Below are positions 43,476 through 52,721 of a stretch of DNA of 64,000 nucleotides, in pieces. Where the stretch lies: contig CAWBKX010000002.1 of the NCBI GenBank assembly GCA_963789565.1, positions 2,914,001-2,978,000 of the forward strand, given 5' to 3'. This stretch comes from CALAGB01 sp963789565 (GTDB taxonomy: Bacteria > Chloroflexota > Chloroflexia > Thermomicrobiales > Thermomicrobiaceae). The notes beneath the pieces are model-generated. The model was given only the letters and a program-made list of their open reading frames with translations, was not told the origin of the DNA and searched no databases. Numbering within the stretch: the first letter of the stretch is position 1; every line of letters begins with the position of its first letter. The position numbers and the translations under genes are program-made.

Positions 43476-46400
43476 ATGACAGGTACCGCGGAGGCACAAA
43501 CGTCGACACCCCGAAGCTGGGCACGGCACCAAACCGGGGAGCATTACGCCGGGCAAGTCGATATGAAGGCGCTCGAAGACGATCTGAGCCGTGCGATTCG
43601 CGGCGAAGTTCGGTTTCGTGATGGAGATCGAGCCCTGTATTCGACGGACGGATCAAACTACAGACAGGTGCCGATCGGCGTCGTGATTCCGCGAGATGCC
43701 CACGACGTGGTCGAGATCTTCAAGGTCTGCCGAGAGCACGGAGTGCCGATCACCGCACGCGGCGGCGGGACGGCGCTGGCGGGACAGACGACGAATGCCG
43801 CCGTGATCGTCGACTACTCCAAGTACATGAACAACATCATCGATATCGATGAGCAGAACAAACGAGCTCGCGTACAGCCGGGTACGATCCTCGACCATTT
43901 GCGCGACGCGGCCGAGGAACATCACCTGACGTTTGGGCCCGATCCAGCCACCCACAATCACTGCACGCTGGGCGGCATGATCGGCAATAATTCATGCGGC
44001 ATCCATTCCGTCATGGCTGGCAAGACCGTCGACAACATCGAAGAGCTCGAGATCCTGACCTATGACGGTCTGCGCATGCGAGTCGGTCCTACCAGCGAGG
44101 AAGAGCTGGAGAAGATCATTCGGGCTGGCGGACGCCGTGGCGAGATTTACAAACGTATGCGCGATCTGCGCGATCGCTATGCCGATCAAATCCGCAAGGA
44201 ATACCCTGACATCCCTCGTCGAGTCTCCGGCTACAACCTCGATCAACTCCTTCCTGAAAACGGGTTCAACGTCGCACGGGCGCTTGTCGGGAGCGAGGGA
44301 ACGCTGGTCGGCGTGCTCGAAGCCACGGCTGCGCTGGTCCACAGCCCACCGAAGCGCTCACTCGTCGTGCTGGGCTACGAAGACGCCTATCAGGCCGGAG
44401 ATCACGTCCCTGAGGTGCTGAAGTTCGATCCGATCGGCCTGGAAGGGATCGATCATCGACTCGTGAGCTACATGCGCAAGAAGGGGATGAATCTCCAGGA
44501 CCTGCAGATGCTGACCAAGGGCGAAGGTTGGCTACTGGTCGAGTTCGGCGGAGCGACCATCAAAGAGGCCGAGTCCAAAGCCAAGAAGATGATGGAGCAC
44601 CTCAAAGCTCAGGACACCCCGCCTACCATGGAGCTGCTCGACAAACCTGGACAGACTGAAAAGATCTGGGAGATTCGTGAGTCGGGTCTCGGGGCCACCG
44701 CGCACGTTCCGGGAATGCCAGACACGTGGCCGGGCTGGGAAGACTCGGCCGTTCCACCCGACCAGGTGGGATCCTACCTCCGAGATCTGCGCAAGCTGAT
44801 GGAGAAGTACGGCTATGAGGGTGCCTTCTACGGTCACTTCGGCCAGGGCTGTCTGCACATGCGTATCGACTTCGACCTCGTGACGAGTGAGGGCGTCGAA
44901 CAGTATCGATCATTCACTGGCGAGGCAGCGGATCTCGTCGTGAGTTACGGCGGTTCGCTTTCCGGCGAGCACGGGGACGGTCAAGCGCGTGCCGAACTGC
45001 TTCCCAAGATGTTCGGCTCCGAGATCGTGCAGGCGTTCCAGGAGTTCAAAGCAATCTGGGACCCGCAGAACAAGATGAACCCCGGTAAGGTCGTCGATCC
45101 GAATCCGATTACCAGCAATCTGCGGCTGGGAACGGACTACCGTCCGATCGAACCAAAGACGCATTTCCAGTTTCCGGAGGATTCAGGCAGTTTTTCCAAA
45201 GCAACGCTCCGCTGCGTTGGCGTCGGGAAGTGCCGACGCACCGACGGCGGCGTGATGTGTCCCAGCTTCATGGTGACACGCGAGGAAGAGCATTCGACGC
45301 GCGGTCGCGCGCGGCTCTTGTTCGAGATGCTCGAAGGTGATGAACTGACCGACGTCTGGCGCGACGAGAGCGTGCGCGAAGCACTCGATCTTTGCCTGGC
45401 CTGTAAGGGTTGCAAAGGCGATTGCCCCGTCAACGTCGACATGGCGACCTACAAGGCGGAGTTCCTTTCGCATTACTACAGTGGTCGTCTTCGCCCCATC
45501 ACGGCCTACACCATGGGCTTGATCATGTATTGGGCGCGCATCGCGTCGAAGATGCCCGGACTCGTCAATCTCGTGACGCAGGCGCCGGGAACGAGCCGAC
45601 TGGTGAAACTTCTTGGCGGCATCGCGCCCGAACGTCGCGTGCCTGGATTTGCTCCGCAGACCTTCAAGGAATGGTTCCAGAGTCGCACGCCGCGCAATGT
45701 CGGCAATGAGCAGGTCATGCTCTGGCCAGACACCTTCAACGATCATTTCCATCCGAAGACGTCGCAAGCTGCGGTCGAAGTGCTCGAGTCGGCGGGCTAC
45801 CACGTGATCGTGCCGAATCAGTGGCTCTGCTGCGGTCGGCCCTTCTACGACTACGGGATGCTCGACCTCGCCAGGCGGCACCTGGAGCAGATTCTGGAAG
45901 CGTTACGGCCACAGCTTGAAAACGGGACGCCGGTGATTGGCCTCGAGCCAAGCTGCGTCTCTGTCTTCCGGGACGACATGCGGAATTTGATGGCCCACAA
46001 CCCGGACGCCAAACGTCTGTATCACCAGACCTTACATACTGAGCGAATTCATCGACAAGCATGAGGACAAGTTCGATCTGCCGAAGCTCAAGCGCAAGGC
46101 GATCATTCAGGGGCATTGTCATCACAAGTCCGTGTTGAAGATGGACGCCGAGCTCTCGGTGCTGAAGAAGATGGGTGTCGACTACGAGCTGCTCGACTCA
46201 GGATGTTGCGGCATGGCCGGCGCGTTCGGGTTTGAAGCGGGAGAGCACTACGACGTCTCTATCAAGGCGGGAGAGCGGGTCCTGCTGCCAAAGGTTCGAG
46301 AGGCGGACGACGACACGCTGATCATCGCGAACGGCTTCAGCTGCCGCGAGCAGATCGCACAAGAGACCGACCGCCGGGCGTTGCACCTGGCCGAGGTCGT

Positions 46401-46575
46401 GCAGATGGCGATGCAGCAGGGCCCGGACGGACCACAATCAGGCAAGCCCGAAGTGGGTCGTGCTGAAGAGTATGGGCCGTCGGAACGTGCGGGGATGGCG
46501 CTGGCGGGCGTCGTCGGAGCGGCACTGGTAGGCAGCCTCATCGGGCTCACGATTAAGGCAAGGAGAAGCGCATGA
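43476..46575 (+). pseudogene. FAD-linked oxidase/Fe-S (D-lactate or glycolate dehydrogenase-like) protein, frameshifted
   Basis: Two frames together encode one protein of about 1032 residues. First: an FAD-binding PCMH domain (TARGGGTALAGQTTN, GMIGNNSCGIHS), the FAD-oxidase C-terminal domain (GEHGDGQAR), and ferredoxin-like clusters near residues 580 (CVGVGKCRR) and 640 (CLACKGCKGDCP). The CCG domain has GLEPSCVSVFRDD, then GHCHHKSV and SGCCGMAGAFG in the next frame. The first frame stops at 46062-46064. Deleting one T of the TT at 46032-46033 gives QTYILSEFI and joins the halves. The C-terminus adds a hydrophobic tail (AGMALAGVVGAALVGSLIGL), unusual for the family. GGAAGGG precedes the ATG. 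Confidence 0.85.
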
Positions 46576-47012
46576 AAAGCAAACTCTTGAACAAATCAGG
46601 CGGCTCCACGGAGTATGCCGTCATATTCGATACCGGCGACGAATTCGTCGAAGGTCTGACCGAGTTCGCCAAGGAACGGCGACTCGATGCCAGTCATTTC
46701 ACGGCCGTTGGTGGATTCAGTACCGCGACTCTCGGCTACTTCGACGTGGACGCCAAGGAGTACCGCAAGATTCCTGTCACCGAGCAGGTTGAGGTGCTCA
46801 CGTTGGTCGGTGACATTGCCTTCAACAAGGAAAACGGTGAGCCGAAGGTGCATGCCCACGTCGTACTGGGCCGTGTCGATGGTTCAACGGTTGGCGGTCA
46901 TGTGATGAAGGCGGAGGTGCGGCCGACGCTCGAAATCGTGTTGGAAGAATCGCCCGCGCATCTGAAGCGAGTGCACGACCCTGAGACGGGACTCGCACTG
47001 ATCGACGTCTGA
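46572..47012 (+). CDS. PPC/DUF296 domain protein
   Basis: 146 residues. ATG overlaps the preceding stop (ATGA), so it is translationally coupled to the oxidase gene. The plant-and-prokaryote-conserved (PPC, PF03479) fold is shown by LTEFAKERRLDASHFTAVGG, ATLGYFD, EVLTLVGDIA, KVHAHVVLGR and GGHVMKAEVRPTLEIV. The HxH-type pair in VHAHV may bind metal, as in other members. The PPC domain forms trimers, and its role in bacteria is unsettled, so a DNA-binding function should not be assumed. It is last in the ASRT operon, before a terminator. Confidence 0.9.
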   Translation: MKSKLLNKSGGSTEYAVIFDTGDEFVEGLTEFAKERRLDASHFTAVGGFSTATLGYFDVDAKEYRKIPVTEQVEVLTLVGDIAFNKENGEPKVHAHVVLGRVDGSTVGGHVMKAEVRPTLEIVLEESPAHLKRVHDPETGLALIDV

Positions 47013-47025
47013 TCCAAATGTTCAG

Positions 47026-47059
47026 CGGCGCTTCCCATCACGGTGGGAGGCGCCGTTTG
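47026..47059 (+). terminator. Terminator of the ASRT operon
   Basis: CGGCGCTTCCCA (47026-47037) pairs with TGGGAGGCGCCG (47044-47055), a 12-bp stem with one G-U pair and a 6-nt loop, followed by TTTG. It lies 13 nt past the PPC stop. Confidence 0.8.
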
Positions 47060-47077
47060 TGTATCTCAAGCCGCGAT

Positions 47078-47666
47078 TCAGTCGTCGGGCCGCGTAAGTC
47101 GCGCTGTTGAGATCCAGTCCGAGTCGCCGTCCGCGTCGCGCTTACCCAGGAACAGGTGAAGCTGGGCGACGTGCTCTTGCACATGTCGCATGCTGTAGAG
47201 CTGCAGCTCGAAATAACTCAGCGGTCCGTCAATCCATGGGAACGAACACAGACGAAGTGCCTCCTCGTCCGTCATGTGGGTGAGCTTTGTCTGACATCTC
47301 TGGCGTACCTGCCAGAGGTAGCGTCGTATCATCTCCCGTGAATACACCTGCATGGGAACGACTGAATCCAATGTCAAGCTCGGCTTGGGAGAATTCGACT
47401 GGGGGCGCGAACCCGTCTTCTGAGCCGAATAGGTACAGGTCAACCCAGCGGACCGTGTGATACCCGAGATACCAGAACGAAGCGAAATTCGGCGGAAATT
47501 CGGAATCCGGTGGCGGGTTCCAGAGTCGTTCCGTCCAGAGCGCATCCGGGCAAACTCTGAGGGCGTCATCCAGCATGTCGAGCGCGGCGCCAAACTGCTT
47601 CCACGCGGCGAAATGTCGCTCGTCCACGTCACGCCATCCTCTCTGAAGACTGTGCGTGCGGTTCAT
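47078..47666 (-). pseudogene. DinB-like/DfsB family protein, frameshifted
   Basis: The N-terminal part (from the ATG at 47664-47666: RHFAAWKQFGAALDMLDDAL, FWYLGYHTVRWVDLYLFG, FAPPVEFSQAELD) and the C-terminal part (SVVPMQVYSREMIRRYL, SYFELQLYSMRHVQEHVAQL) lie in two frames. Each fits the four-helix DinB fold, with metal-type histidines in GYHTVRW and RHVQEH. The frames join near 47380-47395 if one base is removed, for example the A after GAGCTTGAC on the coding strand. The result is about 195 residues, the usual family size. No clear ribosome site is seen. Confidence 0.7.
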
Positions 47667-47913
47667 GTTCACGGTAGCCGAAGGCCCGATTCTATCCGCG
47701 AGAAGCTGCGTTGAACAGAAGTCCACGAACGCATGCGAACCTGGGTTTGGATGGGCGGTGTCGCGCCTCACCGCGTCAACACTGAAAACCACCCAGCACT
47801 CGAGCTTCATGAATCACGGACAAGACGTCCTGAGTGGACGAGGCGTCCGCTGAGGGAGACGATTGCGTCGCCCTCAGCAGCGACGGTGCCGACCGCGGCG
47901 GGGACGTGGAGGG

Positions 47914-47947
47914 TAGAAAAACGGAGCGGATCTGTTCCGCCCCGTTT
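47914..47947 (-). terminator. Terminator of the pyruvate-oxidase-like gene
   Basis: AAACGGAGCGGA (47919-47930) pairs with TCCGCCCCGTTT (47936-47947) with one mismatch and a 5-nt loop. Read leftward it runs into TTTTTCTACC. It lies 27 nt past the gene stop. Confidence 0.8.
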
Positions 47948-47973
47948 GCTGATTTCTTGACGAGGAGCCGCGA

Positions 47974-49809
47974 TCAGCCTTCGTCGTCTCCGCGAACGAT
48001 GTCGCGGACTCGCTCCTTGACTGCGTCGACTGGCCCGCTGCCGTTTCCGGCAGTGACCGTAAAGTCGTAGATCTTGTCGCGGAAGAGCGTCTCGCCGATC
48101 TTGACGCGATTTGGCTCGCCGCGCAGCAGCGCTTCAGCCATATGAACGGCCTGATTGCGCTCGATCTTGGCCGGCATCGGCGGCTCGAACGGATCGACGA
48201 CTGCTTCGACCAGTACCGGCCCGGGATGGGCCAGCGCCAAGTCCAACGTGCTCCCGATCTGTTCGGGATCCTCGACGTGAAGTCCCGTGCCACCGCAGGC
48301 TTCGGCAAACTTGACGAAGTCGATCGGCGCCAACTTCACGCCATATTCGGGGTTGCCAAGGAAGACCATCTGCTCCCATTTGATCTGGCCGAGAGTGTCG
48401 TTCTTGAAGATGATCACCTTGATTGGCAGGTTGTGCTTCACAGCCGTGACGAACTCCGCCATCAACATCGAGAAACCACCGTCGCCGACCAGTGCAACGA
48501 CCTGACGATCGGGATAGGCAGTCTGGGCGCCGATCGCATAGGGCAGCCCGCTGGCCATGGTAGCGAGATTCCCGGACCCGGAGACCATCATGCCGCGCCG
48601 AATCTTGACGTAGCGCGCAAGCCAGGTCGTATTGGTCCCGCTGTCGCCGCAGATGATGGCATTGTCCGCTAGCCGTTTGCTCAGCTCGCCCGCCACGCGC
48701 TGTGGCTTCATGGGACTATCCGTGCGCGATGCCCGCTCATCGAGCAGCGCCCACCAGTCTTTCATCCCCGCCTGCGCCTTCTCGAGGAAGGATCGGTCTT
48801 CCTTCATTTCGAGCAACGGGAGAAGCTGCGCCAACGTCTCCTTGGCGTCGCCTGCCAGCCCGATGTCGATCGGATAGCGCAGCCCGATGCGCACCGGGTC
48901 CGCGTCGATCTGAACGGCCTTCGCCGCGCCAGGTTTCGGAATATACGACATGTAGGGGAAGGACGAGCCAACGATGAGGAACGTGTCGCACTCCTCGAAG
49001 GCAGTCTCGGACGGCGACGTGCCGAGCAATCCGATGCCTCCCGTCGTATAGGGCGAATCGTCCGGAACCGCGCCCTTGCCGAGATAGGCCTTGACGATTG
49101 GTGCGGCCAGCTTCTCGGCCGTCGCCTCGAGTTCGTCGGTCGCGTTCAGCGCACCGCGTCCGGCAAGAATCGCAACCTTGCTCCCCTGGTTGAGGAGCGT
49201 CGCGGCCTGCTGCAGTCTCGCGGGCGGCGGCACCATCAGCTCTTCGGCCCGAGCCGAACTTGCGTGGTTGGGTACGTTCTTTTCTGAGTAGTGTGCCTCG
49301 TCCACCGACTCGTGCTGCAGATCGGTGGGGAAGGTGATGTGCGCCACGGATCGGCGATTGATGGCCGTGCGGCAGGCGAGATTCGTGACGGCGTGGACGT
49401 GTGCTGGTCCCATGATGCGTTCGGTATATACCGTGGCATCCATGTATAGCTTCGACAGATCGACGTCCTGCTGGTAGTAGGTTCCGATCAAATCGTGATA
49501 CGTGTGTCCGGTGATGGCGAGCACCGGCTGGCCGTCCAGCTTGGCGTCGTACAGACCATTCAGGAGGTGAATCCCGCCCGGGCCGGAGGTGGCGAGGCAA
49601 ACTCCGAGCCGACCAGTGAACTTGGCATATGCGCACGCGGCGAATGCGGCTGCCTCCTCATGCCGAACCTGTACGAAGTTGATCTCATTTTCGGCCTTGC
49701 GCAAGGCTTCCATGATGCCGTTGATGCCGTCGCCAGGAAGACCGAAGATCGTATCCACTCCCCAGCTGACGAGCACGTCAACCATGATGTCGGCGGCAGT
49801 TTTTGCCAT
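47974..49809 (-). CDS. Thiamine diphosphate-dependent pyruvate oxidase-like enzyme
   Basis: 611 residues from the ATG at 49807-49809, where GGAGGGATTC fixes the start. It has the three-domain TPP enzyme layout of acetolactate synthase and pyruvate oxidase: an N-terminal domain with the catalytic Glu in VRHEEAAAFAACAYAKFTG, a central domain (KVAILAGRGALNA), and a C-terminal TPP site (GDGGFSMLMAEF near residue 435, then NDTLGQIKWEQ). It lacks clear acetolactate synthase context; no small subunit or ilvC is near. Pyruvate oxidase (PoxB-like, making acetate or acetyl phosphate) is the best guess. It is divergent from the VKOR-SPW gene. Confidence 0.85.
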   Translation of the reverse strand: MAKTAADIMVDVLVSWGVDTIFGLPGDGINGIMEALRKAENEINFVQVRHEEAAAFAACAYAKFTGRLGVCLATSGPGGIHLLNGLYDAKLDGQPVLAITGHTYHDLIGTYYQQDVDLSKLYMDATVYTERIMGPAHVHAVTNLACRTAINRRSVAHITFPTDLQHESVDEAHYSEKNVPNHASSARAEELMVPPPARLQQAATLLNQGSKVAILAGRGALNATDELEATAEKLAAPIVKAYLGKGAVPDDSPYTTGGIGLLGTSPSETAFEECDTFLIVGSSFPYMSYIPKPGAAKAVQIDADPVRIGLRYPIDIGLAGDAKETLAQLLPLLEMKEDRSFLEKAQAGMKDWWALLDERASRTDSPMKPQRVAGELSKRLADNAIICGDSGTNTTWLARYVKIRRGMMVSGSGNLATMASGLPYAIGAQTAYPDRQVVALVGDGGFSMLMAEFVTAVKHNLPIKVIIFKNDTLGQIKWEQMVFLGNPEYGVKLAPIDFVKFAEACGGTGLHVEDPEQIGSTLDLALAHPGPVLVEAVVDPFEPPMPAKIERNQAVHMAEALLRGEPNRVKIGETLFRDKIYDFTVTAGNGSGPVDAVKERVRDIVRGDDEG

Positions 49810-50152
49810 GAATCCCTCCAAAATTGCCGGGCGGTTGCTTGGGTCGATCTCTTCGCGTGGCTGAACCGAACATGCGATCCGACGCCGAACATCATCCCGA
49901 GCCCTGATTCTGATCCGAATGTTGATGGGCACCGTGGGTGTGGGGCGCGGAGAACTGGCCCGCGGGTAACCTGCCTATCCAAAGTGTCAACTGTGCTTGC
50001 CAAACACGCCGATAACTCACGGACCAAGTTGCAGTTTTCGTTCCATTGATGCCGGTATGACCGGCACGTCTTGTGCTAGGTGGAGTTGTGGAACCGCAAT
50101 ATTCTCATGACGGTTCCACGTTCGATGCCATATGCAGAATGTAAGGCGGCCG
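49810..50152. other. Divergent intergenic region (TPP enzyme / VKOR-SPW)
   Basis: About 340 bp. A perfect -35 hexamer TTGACA is present leftward near 49985-49990, but no -10 stands at the right distance. AAGGCGG at the right end is the ribosome site for the VKOR gene. No other structure was seen. Confidence 0.35.
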
Positions 50153-51145
50153 ATGGCGCAAGCAGCACTTGAAACAGGCTCCCACGAAACCAGGCGGTAC
50201 CGACCGGATTCTGCTGCCATCCCACCGGGCTGGACGTCCAACCCATCGGCACCAGGGCGACGCATCGTGCTGGCGATCCTGGCGACGATGGGGTTCCTGA
50301 CCGCGGGATATCTCGCCCTCTATCAGACCGACGTGATCTCAACCGTCTGGGAGCCGTTCTTCGGCAACGGGAGCAAGGCCGTACTCGATTCGAACTTCTC
50401 ACGCAGCCTGCCAGTCCCTGACGCGGCGCTCGGAGCAGCGGCGTACTTTTTTGACGCGCTGCTGCAATTCGCGGGTGGAGAGGACCGCTGGAAGTCTCAC
50501 CCCTGGTTCGTGCTCGCAAATGGAGCGACGTCGATCGCTCTGGGTGTGACCGCTCTTGTGCTACTGATCGTGCAGCCAATCGGATATGGGACCTATTGCA
50601 CCCTGTGTATGTTCTCGGCCTTTATCTCGATCAATCTGGTTGGCCCGACCATGGAGGAATGTCTGGCGGCGCTGCAATTCCTCGGGCGCAAATACACCGA
50701 ACCGACCGAACGCCAGAAAGAGAAGGAAGTCGAGCAAACCGGTGAGCCGGATCATCCCGCGGTGTCGAATCGGTGGGAGGCCAAGGGACTGCGTTTGCGT
50801 CATCTCTTTGGCGTCATTATTGGGCTGTGGTTGATGGCGTCGCCCGCGGCAATCGGATTCGCTGGGTACGCGCGAGCCGACATGCGGATCACTGGACCGA
50901 TCGTGGTCGTTCTCAGCGTGCTCGCGATTTGGCCCGGCACTCGGTGGTTCGCTCGGCTGAACGCGTTCGCTGGGGGCTGGATGATGATCGGTCCGATCCT
51001 GCTGCAGGCGGAGCACCTGCTCCTGTTCTCCATCATCATGTTGGGGGCGGTATTGGTCGGTCTGGCGATTTTCCCAGGGAATGCCGCGCCGCAGATTGGC
51101 GGCGGTTGGATCGGCATTTTGGGGCCGGGATCCGACGTTCCGTAG
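50153..51145 (+). CDS. VKOR-SPW fusion membrane protein
   Basis: 330 residues from the ATG at 50153 (AAGG 7 nt upstream; 50132 is an alternative). The first half is a vitamin K epoxide reductase-like domain with four membrane helices. It carries the active-site pair CTLC (Cys149, Cys152) in GYGTYCTLCMF. The second half has the SPW repeat helices (LFGVIIGLWLMASPAAIGFA, IWPGTRWFARLNAFAGGWMMIGP). VKOR proteins pass electrons from quinones to thiol oxidases. The upstream loop, where most VKORs have a second cysteine pair, reads GSKAVLDSNFSRSLPVPDAA without cysteine. A charged linker (RQKEKEVEQT) joins the halves. Confidence 0.85.
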   Translation: MAQAALETGSHETRRYRPDSAAIPPGWTSNPSAPGRRIVLAILATMGFLTAGYLALYQTDVISTVWEPFFGNGSKAVLDSNFSRSLPVPDAALGAAAYFFDALLQFAGGEDRWKSHPWFVLANGATSIALGVTALVLLIVQPIGYGTYCTLCMFSAFISINLVGPTMEECLAALQFLGRKYTEPTERQKEKEVEQTGEPDHPAVSNRWEAKGLRLRHLFGVIIGLWLMASPAAIGFAGYARADMRITGPIVVVLSVLAIWPGTRWFARLNAFAGGWMMIGPILLQAEHLLLFSIIMLGAVLVGLAIFPGNAAPQIGGGWIGILGPGSDVP

Positions 51146-51169
51146 TCGGAACGTCGTCCCGTGCGTTAG

Positions 51170-52190
51170 CTAGTTTCCGTTGTGGTTGTTGGCGAGGATC
51201 CCCGCGAGTGCGGCACCTGCTGCCGCGGCCACGCCCACGCCAATCGCGATCGAGTCCACGGTGCAGCGTCGCCCAGAGCTGTGAGCTCGACGGCTTGGCC
51301 TTATCGTCGAAGCGACCACGTGCCGCGTAGTCCCCTTTCACGGGATCATAGAGATTGTCCGGTCGGTTCGGATCGTCCGGTTCATCGGTAATCTGTGAAG
51401 AGAATCCGTTGTCCGCGAGATAGTGATCGAGCACGCGTGGCATGACGCGGTTTCCCCAGATCGCTTTTTCGGTCGGCATGCCGACGTAGATTTCGGGACG
51501 TCCATGATGGGCAGCCCAATAGATGGCTTCACCCGCCACCTCCGGTTGGAAAATCGGCGGCACCGGTTGCGGTCGATTCTGGAGATGATTGCGGGTCCAG
51601 TTGAACTGGGGAGTGTTCAACGCGGGCATCTGCACCATCGTCACACTGACGTTGCTCTTGTCATGGTACAGCTCGCTGCGGAGCGCCTCGGTGAAACCCT
51701 GAATGGCATGCTTCGACGCGCAATAGGCAGATTGCAGCGGAATGGCACGGTAGGCCAGCGCTGATCCAACCTGCACGATCTTGCCTCGGTCACGCGGCAG
51801 CATTCGATGCAACGCCGCCAGAGTGCCATTGACGACGCCCAGATAGGTAACCTCGGTGACGCGTCGATATTCGTCGGCCTTCATGTTCTTCACGGGCGAG
51901 AAGACGGTCACCATGGCATTGTTGACCCAGATGTCGATGGGTCCGAACTCCTGCTCGACCTTCGCCGCGGCTTCGTCAACTTTTTCAGCGTCGGCCACAT
52001 CGAGTGGAAGAACGAGTGCCTCTCCGCCCAGTCGCTCCACTTCTTCCTTGGTTCGATGGAGCCGGTCGGGGTCACGGGCGATGATGCCGATTCGGGCGCC
52101 ACGTCTGGCGAACTCACGCGTGGTCGCGCGGCCCACTCCGGCTGACGCGCCGGTAATGACCACGACCTCCGTTCGATTGTCGTCTCTCAA
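51170..52190 (-). pseudogene. Short-chain dehydrogenase with hydrophobic C-terminal tail, frameshifted near the 3' end
   Basis: Classical SDR: TGASAGVG cofactor loop, NNAMV, the catalytic Ser in VQVGSALAYR, and YCASK. The frame is intact for about 308 residues to SSQLWATLHRG. As given, it then runs on in a non-conserved Arg/Pro-rich frame into the convergent VKOR-SPW gene. Removing one base near 51250-51262 instead gives a hydrophobic tail (SIAIGVGVAAAAGAALAGIL) and a stop at 51170-51172, about 339 residues in all. Many SDRs of this size in related bacteria end with such a tail. Substrate unknown. Confidence 0.8.
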
Positions 52191-52336
52191 GCAATCCTCC
52201 CTGCTGCATTGCTGCGGTTTTCACGAAATGGATTATTCGTGTGCCACGCGCACTCCTGCGGGGACACGGATCGTTATTCGCAGAGTCAGTGCCAGATGGC
52301 ATCAGAGACGTATCACGCCGTGGTTCTCACTCGCGG

Positions 52337-52552
52337 CTATTCGCTCAGGTGCTCGATGCGCGTGGGGACTCCGAAGACGTAATGGACACGGATATGATCG
52401 TTGACGTGCGGATGCGGGTAGATCGCGTTGCCAGGCAATCGTGCATCGAGCACGTTGTCGGGGTCTGAGTCGTGTGCAAAGTAGATGGTGAAGTAGGGCG
52501 AATCATTGACATCGAATGGCACCACTCCCTTGATGATCGCGTTGGCGTTCAT
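52337..52552 (-). CDS. Small conserved-looking protein, unknown function
   Basis: 71 residues from the ATG at 52550-52552, with GGAAGGA upstream. The sequence is rich in His, Asp and aromatic residues (PFDVNDSPYFTIYFAHDSDP, then YPHPHVNDHIRVHYVFGVPT) and reads as a compact beta-rich domain. No membrane segment is visible. I do not recognise the family. It lies between the SDR gene and nadC on the opposite strand to nadC. Confidence 0.55.
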   Translation of the reverse strand: MNANAIIKGVVPFDVNDSPYFTIYFAHDSDPDNVLDARLPGNAIYPHPHVNDHIRVHYVFGVPTRIEHLSE

Positions 52553-52721
52553 CGATTGACGTCCTTCCGAAGCTGGCAATGAAACCGGCAAGCAGAGTTC
52601 GAGTATAGCGACCCAAAGCCATCGTACGCTCCCGCATGGGACTCATGCGCACACCTGCGGTGTTGAAACGCTGCAGCGAGCGGGCTAGGATGCCGCGGTT
52701 GATTCCGTGAGAGGGAGTGAC

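Noticed and set aside
46572..47012. DNA-binding transcription regulator of the ASRT operon
   Set aside because: PPC/DUF296 proteins are often labelled DNA-binding because of plant AT-hook fusions. This one has no AT-hook or helix-turn-helix, so only the domain name is given.
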